The notes under the pieces: model-generated
Told to the model about the DNA's origin: nothing
What the model saw: only the letters and a program-made list of their open reading frames with translations
The model's database searches: none
Position numbers and translations under genes: made by a program
In this document: positions 35,080-43,750 of the stretch, piece after piece
Layout: each line of letters begins with the position of its first letter
Numbering within the stretch: the stretch's first letter is position 1
Source: an uncultured Rhodospirillaceae bacterium
Lineage (GTDB): Bacteria > Pseudomonadota > Alphaproteobacteria > Rhodospirillales > Rhodospirillaceae
NCBI GenBank assembly: GCA_943787205.1
Contig: CALSLN010000001.1
Span: 186,001-250,000 of the forward strand
Direction of reading: 5' to 3'
Length of the DNA stretch: 64,000 bases

Positions 35080-36003
35080 TTATGCCTGCTCTTTGAATGC
35101 GCTCAGAATTTCTGAGCCGTTGGCGGACCACACATCTTCGTGCTTCATGATCCATCCCAAAACTTCGTCCAGGTATTTGATGCGATAATGCTGCCCAATG
35201 ATATAGGGCGTCAGCACGATGGAAAGAACGCGTCCGCCGTATTGATCAGTTTCATCATATAGCACAGTGAAGGCATCTTCGATCTCTTCGACGAATTCCG
35301 TCTCGTTGTGCTTCTTGTCCATGATGATGGTGCGGTCCCAAATTTCGTCACCATGGGGCATGGCCCAAATGTTTCCAGCGGCCTCATTCATTTGGTAGGG
35401 CATGTCGTCGTTACCCCAGTCGCAGCTATATTCAACACCGTTGGCTGTGAGGTGTTTGCCGGTATTCCAGCTTTCTGACTTGCCAGGCGACCACCATCCG
35501 GTGACAGGCTGGCCGGAGGCTTTGCGCAGTGTACCCAAGCTCTCTTTAATAAGCGCCTGTTCTTCCGCATCATCCATGCCGCCGTAGTGCACTTTGCCCA
35601 TGTCGACGCCGTGGCCGATGATTTCGTCACCGCGTTCATTGATTTTGTTGATTAGGTACGGATACCGTTCCGCCACCTTGGAGTTTACGGCTGCTGAGGC
35701 TTTTAGGCCGTGCTTGTTTAGCACTTTCCAGATGCGATGAATGCCAATTCGGTTGCCGTAATCTCGCGTCGTGTAGTGGCGAAGATCGGGGTAGGGGGTG
35801 ACCATTCCGCCGGGCGCTTTAAACGGCTTCGCCGGTTGGTCGAGTGGGAAAAACTCGAGAGAATAGCTGATCCACAACGCGAGCTTGGACCCGTTTGGCC
35901 AAGTGACATTGGGGCGTCTGTCGAGCATCGAGAAGTCATAGAGGTCGTGGTCCATGCCAGCGCGACGGTTGGGGTATTCTAAGTAGTCTTTGTCTAGGGT
36001 CAT
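35080..36003 (-). CDS. Polysaccharide deacetylase-family amidohydrolase (allantoinase/imidase type)
   Basis: A 307-residue NodB-fold protein without signal peptide. The pattern RRPNVTWPNGSKLALWISYSLEF, then RDYGNRIGIHRIWKVLNKHG and NERGDEIIGHGVD, is that of PuuE allantoinase and the cyclic imide hydrolases, which open ureide or imide rings, rather than of chitin deacetylases. The His of GHG (about residue 145) is present, but the full D-H-H metal site of sugar deacetylases is not evident. It is a paralogue of the next gene upstream, only three bases away. Two different but related copies could form a heteromer or act on two stereo- or ring variants. The exact substrate is inferred from context. 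Confidence 0.85.
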   Translation of the reverse strand: MTLDKDYLEYPNRRAGMDHDLYDFSMLDRRPNVTWPNGSKLALWISYSLEFFPLDQPAKPFKAPGGMVTPYPDLRHYTTRDYGNRIGIHRIWKVLNKHGLKASAAVNSKVAERYPYLINKINERGDEIIGHGVDMGKVHYGGMDDAEEQALIKESLGTLRKASGQPVTGWWSPGKSESWNTGKHLTANGVEYSCDWGNDDMPYQMNEAAGNIWAMPHGDEIWDRTIIMDKKHNETEFVEEIEDAFTVLYDETDQYGGRVLSIVLTPYIIGQHYRIKYLDEVLGWIMKHEDVWSANGSEILSAFKEQA

Positions 36004-36006
36004 GAC

Positions 36007-36924
36007 TTAGCCTCCCTTCCGTGCGGCAATATCGGCGGCGCAGGCATCGTAATAATTTTCGTAATAGTACTCGGCGATTTCGCGGCCAGTGGCGACCCAG
36101 ACATCTTCCTTGGCGTGTCCTGTGATGTACTCAAGCGCTTCTTCGAACCCTTTGATTCTATGGGGATGACCGACAGCATAAGCGTGAAGCGGAATGCACA
36201 TCACATTGCCGCAGTCCGCGCCCTCAATGAGCATTTGGTCAAATTGATCTTTGATCATTTGGCCATACCGACGAGGCGTACCGAGGTAGGCGTTGTAGAC
36301 AATGATGTCGTTGATTTCCAAAGAGTAGGGCATGGAAATCAAGCGCCCGCTTTTAACGTTAATGGGCTGCGGCATATCGTCTTGGAACAGATCGCAGCTG
36401 TATAGAAAGCCGTACTCAGCCAGAAGATCAATCGTGCGCTCTGTGTGCGTTAGCGCAGGTGCCAAATAGCCAGCGAGCTTTTGTCCTGTCGCTTTCATGA
36501 CGGACTCTAAACTGTCTTCTAAGATGGCGCGCTCTTGCGCTTCATCCATTTCGTAGGAGTAGCGCGTGTTGTAAATGCCGTGCGAGAAGAATTCCCAGTC
36601 ACGCTCTTTGGCTTCTTCAATCAATTCCGGATGGTGATCGATCAACCCGATGTTGAGCGAAACCGAGCCACGGACGTTGTATTTGTCCATAACATCCATC
36701 ACGCGCCGATGACCGGCACGGTTGCCGTAGTCACGGCTGGCAGCCATCAATACGTCGGGGCTCGGCCGTGGCCATGCTTTGCGCAAAGGATTGACCGGCG
36801 GGTTGAGTTCGTAGAACTCGATATTGGGGGCGACCCAAAAGGCAACTTTTGCCCCGTTTGGCCAAGTAATTTTCGGACGACCTTCGTAAGGCCAGTAATC
36901 ATAGAGTTCAAGATCGGGCTTCAC
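36007..36924 (-). CDS. Polysaccharide deacetylase-family amidohydrolase (allantoinase/imidase type)
   Basis: A 305-residue paralogue of the gene at 35080. Shared features are RPKITWPNGAKVAFWVAPNIEF, SRDYGNRAGHRRVMDVMDKYN, and ERDWEFFSHGIYNTRYSYEMDE. The second His-containing loop is CIPLHAYAVGHPHRIKGFEEAL near residue 255, with two further His absent from its neighbour. It is cytosolic by the lack of a signal. It lies between an isochorismatase-family amidase (upstream, 48 bases) and its paralogue. Ring-opening of a cyclic imide or ureide followed by amide hydrolysis is the natural reading of this order. Confidence 0.86.
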   Translation of the reverse strand: MKPDLELYDYWPYEGRPKITWPNGAKVAFWVAPNIEFYELNPPVNPLRKAWPRPSPDVLMAASRDYGNRAGHRRVMDVMDKYNVRGSVSLNIGLIDHHPELIEEAKERDWEFFSHGIYNTRYSYEMDEAQERAILEDSLESVMKATGQKLAGYLAPALTHTERTIDLLAEYGFLYSCDLFQDDMPQPINVKSGRLISMPYSLEINDIIVYNAYLGTPRRYGQMIKDQFDQMLIEGADCGNVMCIPLHAYAVGHPHRIKGFEEALEYITGHAKEDVWVATGREIAEYYYENYYDACAADIAARKGG

Positions 36925-36972
36925 GCACCCCTCCTCATATTAACGTGATGAATGAATAGCTTTGCTCGCCGG

Positions 36973-37635
36973 TCAGTTTTGACTTTGCAGCCAGGTCTTG
37001 ACCGTATCAACGGATTCAACGTCGCAGTACTTGAGCAGAAGGTCCGTCAGGTTTGCAAAGTGATAGCTCTCATGTTTGTCGGCGACGCACTCTTCAATAA
37101 CGGTGGTGCGATACCCACGGGACAAACTGTCAACGCCCATGGCACGCACGCAGCCGGACGTCGAACCACCCGTAATCAAAAGCGTATCAATTTGGTGATA
37201 GATCAGAAGCGATTGCAGGTTCGTTTCAAAGAACGGTGACGGCATCTTCTTATCCATGATGATGTCGCTGTCTTTGATATCGAGGCGGTCATCAAATTCA
37301 GATCGCTCGGAGCCATACTTGATGTTCTGCAAGCTATCGGGCGTATCGGTGCGCGTGCCCCAAACGCCGGCGTCCTCGCCAGATTCTACATAGGCAACGT
37401 AGGTCCAAACCACCGGCCAGTTGTTGGCGCGGACTAACGCGGCCACTTCGTTGACGTACTGCAACTGATTTGGATCAGTCTCATAGGCGGTCTTGAAAAG
37501 ATCCTGCCGCGTATAGGCCTTTTGAATATCGATGTTGATCATTGCGGCTTTTTTGCCGAAGCCGAACTTCGCGCGCGCTGGATTGGCTTGTACGTCTTCG
37601 TAGAGCTGACGAGCTGTCTTGTCTGACATCTCCAT
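36973..37635 (-). CDS. Isochorismatase-family cysteine amidohydrolase
   Basis: A 220-residue cysteine hydrolase. The catalytic triad is visible as Asp36 (INIDIQKAY), Lys129 or Lys130 (IIMDKKMPSPF) and Cys162 (GGSTSGCVRAM). The TSGCVR context is that of N-carbamoylsarcosine amidase and maleamate amidohydrolase (NicF), not of isochorismatase itself, so it should cleave a carbamoyl or half-amide to release ammonia. It precedes the two imidase-type genes and follows the lyase gene after a 160-base gap with two hairpins. A half-amidase role is inferred from family and neighbours. Confidence 0.88.
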   Translation of the reverse strand: MEMSDKTARQLYEDVQANPARAKFGFGKKAAMINIDIQKAYTRQDLFKTAYETDPNQLQYVNEVAALVRANNWPVVWTYVAYVESGEDAGVWGTRTDTPDSLQNIKYGSERSEFDDRLDIKDSDIIMDKKMPSPFFETNLQSLLIYHQIDTLLITGGSTSGCVRAMGVDSLSRGYRTTVIEECVADKHESYHFANLTDLLLKYCDVESVDTVKTWLQSQN

Positions 37636-37788
37636 AGTGATGCATCCCTTTTACCATGTATGGCGTGCGTTGTTTTTATCGCCGCAGTTCGCGGCCTTCT
37701 TAAGAGCAAGAATAGCGGTGAGTCTCAGGGAATCAAACCGTCCAGATAGGAAAGGTGTGTCCTTGGATATTGCCTTGTTCGCGGCGCG

Positions 37789-37812
37789 AAGCCGCTATTC
37801 TGCGGCTTTTTT
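37789..37812. terminator. Hairpin over a stop codon, possible terminator
   Basis: AAGCCGC and GCGGCTT form a perfect seven-pair stem with a six-base loop, bordered by TTTT on the plus-strand side and AAAA on the minus-strand side. It covers the last codons and stop of the lyase gene (37795). The T-tract is correctly placed for plus-strand transcripts only, so its effect on the minus-strand operon is uncertain. A second short hairpin (GCCGC/GCGGC) lies at 37681-37695. Confidence 0.4.
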
Positions 37813-38685
37813 GACGCCTGGGTCGTAACGCTTGCCGCTTTCCAGCAAGTCGGAGGTGCCCAGAAGGTTGTTTAGGCCGTCAAAATCGAACATCCGGTCC
37901 CGCACTTGAGCTGTGGACCCGTCTTCTTTGAGGGCTCGGAGGTAGTCTTGCCCTGCCTTGGCGATGATTCGCACCATGGCGCCGGGGAAGATCACGAACT
38001 TGAAGCCCAAATCGCCAAGATCGTTGGCGGATGAAACTGGGGTTTTTCCGCCTTCCACCATATTCGCGAGTAAGGGGACCCGGCCAGCGAATCGCTCACC
38101 AATGGTCTTCATCTGTTCCAGAGACCGTGGCGCCTCAATAAACAGCATGTCTGCTCCGGCTTCTACATAGGCCTCCGCGCGTTCTAGGGCACACTCAAAA
38201 CCTTCGACCGCAATGGCGTCGGTGCGCCCGACGATGACGGTGTTCTCATCCAAGCGTGCGTCTAAGGCGGCTTTAATTTTTCCAGTCATTTCGTCTGTGG
38301 AAATCAATGTCTTGCCGTCGAGGTGCCCGCAGCGCTTTGGCATCGTCTGGTCTTCAAGCTGAATACCGGATGCGCCGGCGCGTTCAAACATGCGCATGGT
38401 GCGTTGTGTATTCAGCGCATTGCCAAAGCCTGTGTCGGCATCGACGACAAACGGAATTTCAATGCGGTCGCGAATTTTGGAAATGGTATCCGCAACTTCT
38501 GTACAGGTGGTGAGTCCGATGTCTGAGCGACCGAGCCTGGAATAGGCGATGCTGGCTCCGCCAACATAAGCGCAATCGAAACCGGCCTGTTCTACCATCA
38601 GACCTGTCAGGCCGTCGTACATGCCAGGGGCCACGATCGTTTCAGGTCCGGCGAGGAGGTCTCTTAGGCGTTTTGCGTGACTCAT
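37795..38685 (-). CDS. Isocitrate lyase/PEP mutase family lyase (dimethylmalate lyase-like)
   Basis: A 296-residue TIM-barrel enzyme that would cleave a 2-hydroxy dicarboxylate by retro-aldol chemistry with Mg2+. Metal-binding VVDADTGFGN (Asp82, Asp84) and the flexible active-site loop KRCGHLDGK with catalytic Cys119 are intact, so it should be a lyase and not a PEP mutase. Family members are 2-methylisocitrate lyase (PrpB), 2,3-dimethylmalate lyase and oxaloacetate decarboxylase-like enzymes. The gene overlaps the LeuD-like gene by four bases. Pairing with a LeuCD-type hydratase is the arrangement of dimethylmaleate hydratase plus dimethylmalate lyase in nicotinate fermentation of Eubacterium barkeri. 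PrpB activity is less likely, since no methylcitrate synthase is nearby. Confidence 0.88.
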   Translation of the reverse strand: MSHAKRLRDLLAGPETIVAPGMYDGLTGLMVEQAGFDCAYVGGASIAYSRLGRSDIGLTTCTEVADTISKIRDRIEIPFVVDADTGFGNALNTQRTMRMFERAGASGIQLEDQTMPKRCGHLDGKTLISTDEMTGKIKAALDARLDENTVIVGRTDAIAVEGFECALERAEAYVEAGADMLFIEAPRSLEQMKTIGERFAGRVPLLANMVEGGKTPVSSANDLGDLGFKFVIFPGAMVRIIAKAGQDYLRALKEDGSTAQVRDRMFDFDGLNNLLGTSDLLESGKRYDPGVKKAAE

Positions 38686-39203
38686 TTTGGCATCGCTCCT
38701 GTCTTAAGTTCCCCGGCATCAATTTTCTTTTTGAGGTACGGCATCAACCCGCCCACGGAGATCATCTCCATGAGATGTTCTGGGATTGGGGAGACCGTAT
38801 AACTCTTACCGGTGGTCTTGTTTTCGACTGTACCCGCTATGGCATCAACGGTGACTTCATCTTTTGGATTGATTTCGTCCGCTTCTGGGAAGATCAACGC
38901 AGGTACGCCGAAGTTCAGCATATTGCGGTAGAAGATGCGGGCATAGGACTTGGCCAGAATTGCGCCGACTTCCATATGAGCAAAAGACAGAGCCGCCTGT
39001 TCACGGGCAGAGCCAACGCCGAACGCACGGCCTGCGACAACAATGTCGCCGGGTTGCACGTTGGGTGCGAAATCAGGATCAATTGCTTCTAAGCAATGAC
39101 TGGCCATGACGTCTACCGACTCTTTGAAATAGATGCCGGGTGCCATCACATCAGAATTGACCTCGTCTCCGAAAACCCAGGCCTTGCCTGTAACCGCGCT
39201 CAC
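38682..39203 (-). CDS. Hydro-lyase small subunit, LeuD/DmdB type
   Basis: A 173-residue swivelling domain of the aconitase superfamily that closes over the iron-sulfur cluster of the large subunit. The substrate-specificity loop GRAFGVGSAREQAALS carries the catalytic-type SRE and differs from LeuD (GSSREHA) in a way common to homoaconitase and dimethylmaleate hydratase small subunits. YARIFYRNMLNFGVPAL is the second signature. It overlaps the large-subunit gene and the lyase gene by four bases on each side, so all three are co-translated. The exact substrate is unknown; a substituted maleate is proposed from context. Confidence 0.88.
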   Translation of the reverse strand: MSAVTGKAWVFGDEVNSDVMAPGIYFKESVDVMASHCLEAIDPDFAPNVQPGDIVVAGRAFGVGSAREQAALSFAHMEVGAILAKSYARIFYRNMLNFGVPALIFPEADEINPKDEVTVDAIAGTVENKTTGKSYTVSPIPEHLMEMISVGGLMPYLKKKIDAGELKTGAMPK

Positions 39204-40471
39204 GACAACATCTCCCGCGGATCGACGATATGGCCGGCGACGGCGGCAGCGGCGACGGTATAGGGTGAGCCGAGATAAACAAATGACTCGTTAGACCCCA
39301 TCCGGCCTTGGAAATTGCGGTTGGTCGATGAGATGCAGACTTCCCCTTCTGCAATGATGCCTGCGCCTAGTCCTGCGCAGGCGCCACAGCCAGAGGGTAA
39401 GAGCATGCCGCCCGCCTCGGTAATGGTGGCAAGCGTCCCGTCCGCCGCCGCTTCCTTCATGATTTTCTTCGACGATGGGGCAACCATCAAACGGGTGCCA
39501 GATTTAACCTGGCGTCCTTTAAGGACAGAGGCGACCATGTGCAGGTCGGTCAGCTTGGCGCCGACACACGCTCCGATGTAGGCCTGATCCACATGAATTT
39601 GGTCTTTTTCGTAGTCTTGTGCAGGCGCAGAGTTGGATGGTTTGTGCGGTGCTGCCACCTGGGGCGCCAGCGTGCTGGCGTCAAAGGTATGTTCTGCACA
39701 GAACGTGGCGTCGTCGTCGCTGCGCCACTCTAGGGCATCAGCGGCGGGTTCTGTCCCGCCCGCCCGAATGGCTTCCAGAGTAGTCTCGTCCGGCGCGATA
39801 AGGCCCGTCTCGGCGCCCAACTCAGCAGCCATATTGGTTAGCACCATGCGCTCCATCATCGACATGTTGCGGATGGTTTCGCCGCCGTATTCAACAACTT
39901 TGAACGCGTTCTCCATGCCCAGTTCACGCGCGAGTAACAACATGATGTCTTTGGCTGCGACACCAGGACCGAAAGATCCGGACCAATCGACCTTGATGGT
40001 TTCCGGCACGACCGACCAGATGTCGCCCGTCACTACAACGCCGCTCATTTCAATAGCGCCAAAGCCAGCCATGTAGCACCCGAAAGCACCACCCATGGTC
40101 GAATGGCTGTCGCCGCCACAGGCAAACATGCCCGGCTGCAGGTGGCCGTTCTCAGCCATCAGGACATGGCAAATGCCTTCCATGTCGTAGAAGTGTTTGA
40201 TGTCGAATTTTTTAACAAAGTCGCGCGTTAGTTTCAGGATGGCCGCGCTCTGGGGGTCAGCAGCGGGGACGAAGTGATCAGCGACAACGACAACTTTCTC
40301 ATTGTCATAGACGCCAACACCAAGCTGTTCGAGCCGGGGCCAAATTTTTCGGGGTCCGCCAGAATCGAGAATCATCGCCAGATCAACGGCGCACGTCACG
40401 ATTTCTCCGGGCGTTACCGATTCTTTTCCAGAGGCCCGCGCCATTATTTTTTGTATTAGTGTCTCGCCCAT
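39200..40471 (-). CDS. Hydro-lyase large subunit, LeuC/DmdA type [4Fe-4S]
   Basis: A 423-residue aconitase-superfamily catalytic subunit of the short LeuC/homoaconitase type. The cluster ligands are Cys302 (YIGACVGAK), Cys362 and Cys365 (SGCGACAG). GGDSHSTMGGAFG at residues 119-131 is the isopropylmalate isomerase-type signature, and SSTNRNFQGRMGS is present near residue 381. It hydrates or isomerises an unsaturated dicarboxylate. It is the first gene of the 12-kb minus-strand operon. There is no leuA or leuB next to it, which argues against leucine synthesis. The 242 bases upstream separate it from a divergent methyltransferase gene and should hold its promoter. Confidence 0.9.
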   Translation of the reverse strand: MGETLIQKIMARASGKESVTPGEIVTCAVDLAMILDSGGPRKIWPRLEQLGVGVYDNEKVVVVADHFVPAADPQSAAILKLTRDFVKKFDIKHFYDMEGICHVLMAENGHLQPGMFACGGDSHSTMGGAFGCYMAGFGAIEMSGVVVTGDIWSVVPETIKVDWSGSFGPGVAAKDIMLLLARELGMENAFKVVEYGGETIRNMSMMERMVLTNMAAELGAETGLIAPDETTLEAIRAGGTEPAADALEWRSDDDATFCAEHTFDASTLAPQVAAPHKPSNSAPAQDYEKDQIHVDQAYIGACVGAKLTDLHMVASVLKGRQVKSGTRLMVAPSSKKIMKEAAADGTLATITEAGGMLLPSGCGACAGLGAGIIAEGEVCISSTNRNFQGRMGSNESFVYLGSPYTVAAAAVAGHIVDPREMLS

Positions 40472-40713
40472 AACGTCCCTGCTTTTTGTCTTTCGTGCCC
40501 GACCATAAGCCCTTCGTTCCTTTGGACCAACAGCAAGGGCCCATCAAATAGCCAGCTAGTAAACACGACGAACGCCATGTTGCCCCGAGTTCTTTTAAAA
40601 TGACGGGTTGAACGCGGCTTTGTTTCGAATTTGCTTGAGATCAAAGCCTAGAGGTCCATATTTCCTAGTATAAATAATGTGCATATACGCTCCATTTGAA
40701 AGCTGAGCCCGCT

Positions 40714-41955
40714 ATGAGTAGTTCCGTTCCTCTGCCACCGCCCTATGACTGCTTGAGCCGTCATTCGCTTCTACCAGAGCCGAGTCATGATGATTCTGCG
40801 CGGATGAACTTCCTCGCCAATATGAATGTCCACATTGGTGCGATTTTGTTTCCGAGTGTCTCGACATCATACGAAGCAAAAGTGAAGCCCAGTTTTGAAA
40901 AAGAGCATGGTCGCGAGCCAGGATCTGCTGTCGAAGTACGTGACGCCATGAAAAGTGACACGGCCTTTCAGACGTGGTCGGCATTGCGACGCAACACCCA
41001 GGAGGCACGCCAACAGGTCGGCCGGTCTTTTGTATACAAGCAGCTCGATACATTGGTTGACCGAGCAAAAACAATAAATGCTGGCAGCAATCGATTGCGT
41101 TTGGACGAGTCTGTTGAGATTCCCCGTTACCTTTCGGCAGCCGACAACCATCTTATGCCTGGTAGCTATTACACTGAGGTCGTGCCCGACGATATATCGG
41201 CTCCGGCCAACTATGAATCCGGCCATTACACCACTGTTGCCGGTGGCACAGGCCCGAAAAGTGATTTGGTCGGCCGCACGATGGCTGAGTGGCTCAAAGA
41301 TAACCACCCTGACTTTTCACCGAAGCGCATCGTAGATATCGGCGCTGGCGCTGGCTTCAATACGATACCGCTTGCCGAAGCCTATCCCGATGCTGAGGTC
41401 TGGGTCGTTGATGTGGCCGCGCCGATGCTGCGATATGGCCATGCCCGAGCGAAAGAGATGGGCGTTGAAAATGTGATCTTCCAGCAGGCTGATGCTGAGA
41501 CTGTGGACATAGAAGACGGGTCTGTCGATTTGGTCATTTCGGCGATGTTTTTCCATGAGACCTCGACCAAGGCCATGGCTGTGCTTCTCAAGAAGACACG
41601 CGCGATGCTTAAGCCAGGCGGCCTGATGCTGCATATGGAGCAGCCCAACTTTGATCCCGACACCACGCCGTTTGAAAAATTCGTGCGGGATTGGGACTGC
41701 TGGTACAACGCCGAGCCGTTTTGGGCAAAGCTGCATACTATTGATGTTATTGACGAAATGGTCGCGGCTGGCTTTGACCGTGAGGAAACATTCGAAACGT
41801 CACAGCCGATAGACCGTTATGACCCCACTTATCCTGAATGGGCTGGGTCCTTTAGCCGTCATGCGCATGAGGCCAAAATGCGCGAAGGCGCGGAAAAGCC
41901 GAATCCAAAAAAATCCGGCGGCATGTACATGTTTGGGGCGACCAAACAACAATAA
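40714..41955 (+). CDS. Class I SAM-dependent methyltransferase with helical N-domain
   Basis: A 413-residue protein. Residues from about 195 form a Rossmann methyltransferase: motif I VDIGAGAGFNT, motif II VWVVDVAAPMLRYGHARA, motif III QQADAETVDIEDGSVDLVI, then LKPGGLMLHME. The first 190 residues are mostly helical and contain DNHLMPGSYYTEV just before the catalytic part. This N-domain and the LRYGHARA motif recur in the gene at 62286-63467. A TTG at 40696 is in frame, but the ATG at 40714 is more likely. The methyl acceptor is unknown. It is divergent from the large operon. Confidence 0.85.
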   Translation: MSSSVPLPPPYDCLSRHSLLPEPSHDDSARMNFLANMNVHIGAILFPSVSTSYEAKVKPSFEKEHGREPGSAVEVRDAMKSDTAFQTWSALRRNTQEARQQVGRSFVYKQLDTLVDRAKTINAGSNRLRLDESVEIPRYLSAADNHLMPGSYYTEVVPDDISAPANYESGHYTTVAGGTGPKSDLVGRTMAEWLKDNHPDFSPKRIVDIGAGAGFNTIPLAEAYPDAEVWVVDVAAPMLRYGHARAKEMGVENVIFQQADAETVDIEDGSVDLVISAMFFHETSTKAMAVLLKKTRAMLKPGGLMLHMEQPNFDPDTTPFEKFVRDWDCWYNAEPFWAKLHTIDVIDEMVAAGFDREETFETSQPIDRYDPTYPEWAGSFSRHAHEAKMREGAEKPNPKKSGGMYMFGATKQQ

Positions 41956-42074
41956 GAGCAAGGTTGCGGTTGTGAGCAGACCGCGATCCCCGCTAAAGTA
42001 CGGCCACACAAAATCAACCTGTGGGCTTGGCTACATGCAGTCTGCAGGATGACAGCACGTAAAGGGTAGTAATC

Positions 42075-43298
42075 ATGGCTGCTGACGCATCGGCAGGGGA
42101 GCAATCTGTGTCCCACGCGACCAAATGGGGAAAGTTCAATTGGGAAGATCCGTTTCTTCTTGAAGATCAGTTCACAGAAGAAGAACGCATGGTGCGCGAT
42201 ACCGCTCGCGCTTACGCCCAGGACAAATTGTTACCCCGCGTGATCCAAGCCTATCGCGAGGAATCCTTTGATCCAGATTTGTATCCAGAAATGGGGGCCC
42301 TTGGCCTACTCGGTTCTGTTGCGCCAGAAGCATATGGTGGATCTGCGTTAAGCCACGTGGCGTATGGGCTGATTGCGCGCGAGCTTGAGAAAGTCGACTC
42401 TGGCTATCGGTCGATGGTCAGCGTCCAGTCCTCGCTCGTGATCTATCCTATCTCTGCTTATGGCACTGAAGAGCAACGCCAAAAGTACCTCCCGGGATTG
42501 ATCAAGGGTGAGTTGATCGGCAGCTTCGGGTTGACTGAGCCTGACTCCGGATCTGACCCAGGCAGTATGACAACTAAGGCCGTGAAGACGGACAGCGGTT
42601 ATGTCCTCAACGGGACAAAATCCTGGATTTCAAATTCACCGGTCGCAGACGTTTTTGTCATTTGGGCTAAAACGGAAGATGGCGCCATTCGGGGCTTCGT
42701 TCTCGAGAAGGGCATGAAAGGCCTTTCCGCACCCAAAATCGAAGGCAAACTTAGTTTGCGAGCGTCGACTACGGGGCAGGTTGTGATGGAGGATGTTGAG
42801 GTTGGCGACGATGCGCTGATGCCCAATGTTCAAGGCCTCAAAGGCCCATTCGGCTGTCTCAACAAGGCGCGTTTCGGCATCGCCTGGGGCACCATGGGGG
42901 CTGCAGAAGCCTGTTGGCACGCGGCGCGGCAGTACACGCTCGACCGTAAACAATTCGGCAAACCACTTGCGCAAACCCAGCTTATCCAAAAGAAACTTGC
43001 AGACATGCAAACGGAAATCACACTTGGCCTGACAGCAGCTTTGCACGTCGGTCGCAAGGTTGATGCGGGGACCTGTGCGCCTGAAGATATCTCGCTGATC
43101 AAACGCAACAACGCTGGCAAAGCGCTCGACATTGCGCGCATGGCGCGGGACATGCACGGCGGCAATGGAATCGTCGACGAGTACCATGTGATGCGCCACT
43201 CTATGAATTTAGAAACCGTGAATACCTATGAAGGAACGCATGATGTTCACGCGCTCATTCTTGGTCGCGCGCAAACAGGCCTGCAGGCATTCTTTTAG
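42075..43298 (+). CDS. gcdH: Acyl-CoA dehydrogenase, glutaryl-CoA dehydrogenase type
   Basis: A 407-residue FAD enzyme. [19 protein letters not shown] is the FAD/substrate-binding signature, [16 protein letters not shown] follows, and [17 protein letters not shown] carries the catalytic Glu in the YEGT position. The N-terminal [18 protein letters not shown] is strongly reminiscent of GcdH, which oxidises and decarboxylates glutaryl-CoA to crotonyl-CoA in lysine and aromatic degradation. The conserved Arg for the glutarate carboxylate cannot be checked without an alignment. The start at 42075 leaves a polar leader of about 15 residues. A YciI-like gene follows after nine bases. Confidence 0.9.
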   Translation: MAADASAGEQSVSHATKWGKFNWEDPFLLEDQFTEEERMVRDTARAYAQDKLLPRVIQAYREESFDPDLYPEMGALGLLGSVAPEAYGGSALSHVAYGLIARELEKVDSGYRSMVSVQSSLVIYPISAYGTEEQRQKYLPGLIKGELIGSFGLTEPDSGSDPGSMTTKAVKTDSGYVLNGTKSWISNSPVADVFVIWAKTEDGAIRGFVLEKGMKGLSAPKIEGKLSLRASTTGQVVMEDVEVGDDALMPNVQGLKGPFGCLNKARFGIAWGTMGAAEACWHAARQYTLDRKQFGKPLAQTQLIQKKLADMQTEITLGLTAALHVGRKVDAGTCAPEDISLIKRNNAGKALDIARMARDMHGGNGIVDEYHVMRHSMNLETVNTYEGTHDVHALILGRAQTGLQAFF

Positions 43299-43307
43299 GA
43301 GTTGGGA

Positions 43308-43664
43308 ATGAAATTCGCTTTTATATGTACAGACGACGGTAATCAGGACGAAACGCGTTCTCGCCACTTGATTGAGCACTTGCGCTACGTCGAGAGTGTG
43401 CTCGACAAGGTCGTTATTGCGGGGCCTTGTGCGCCATCCGATGAAAGTGATGATCGTCAGTTTCAGGGCTCGCTTATGGTGTACCAAGCCGATAATGAAG
43501 CGGAGGCGCAAGCTCTGTTCGATGCGGATCCTTACGTTAAAAACGGTGTCTGGAAAAAAGTGCGTGTGATGCCGTTTGCACCCGTCGCCGGAAGGTTAAT
43601 CGGTGGCAAAACCTGGCGAATCGAAGACGAAAAAATGGTTCGCGCCGAGCCCCATGGGCTCTAA
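43308..43664 (+). CDS. YciI-like protein
   Basis: A 118-residue single-domain protein of the YCII/dimeric alpha-beta barrel group. FAFICTDDGNQDETRSRHLIEHLRYVE contains the His-x-x-His-like helix, and DADPYVKNGVWKKVRVMPF is the hallmark of the family (D-P-[YF]-x-x-x-G-[LV]). YciI proteins are small dehydrochlorinase- or dioxygenase-like enzymes often next to degradative genes. AGGAG lies six bases before the ATG at 43308, which excludes the in-frame TTG at 43302. It is co-transcribed with the gcdH-like gene. Confidence 0.86.
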   Translation: MKFAFICTDDGNQDETRSRHLIEHLRYVESVLDKVVIAGPCAPSDESDDRQFQGSLMVYQADNEAEAQALFDADPYVKNGVWKKVRVMPFAPVAGRLIGGKTWRIEDEKMVRAEPHGL

Positions 43665-43750
43665 GATAGATGAGCCACACGGGCTTTAGACTGAAGCGGC
43701 CTCAAGGTCAGTAAACGATAATAAAAATTGCACACTCTGGGAGTACCCTC

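Noticed and set aside
11583..38685. Methylcitrate cycle (PrpD-like plus PrpB-like enzymes)
   Set aside because: The MmgE/PrpD gene and the isocitrate lyase-family gene are 25 kb apart and no methylcitrate synthase or AcnD/PrpF is present.
38682..40471. Leucine biosynthesis leuCD
   Set aside because: There is no leuA or leuB nearby, the small-subunit loop is GVGSAREQA and not GSSREHA, and the genes overlap a lyase gene.
42636..43199. 187-codon minus-strand open frame
   Set aside because: It is the antisense of the glutaryl-CoA dehydrogenase gene, which has clear family motifs.
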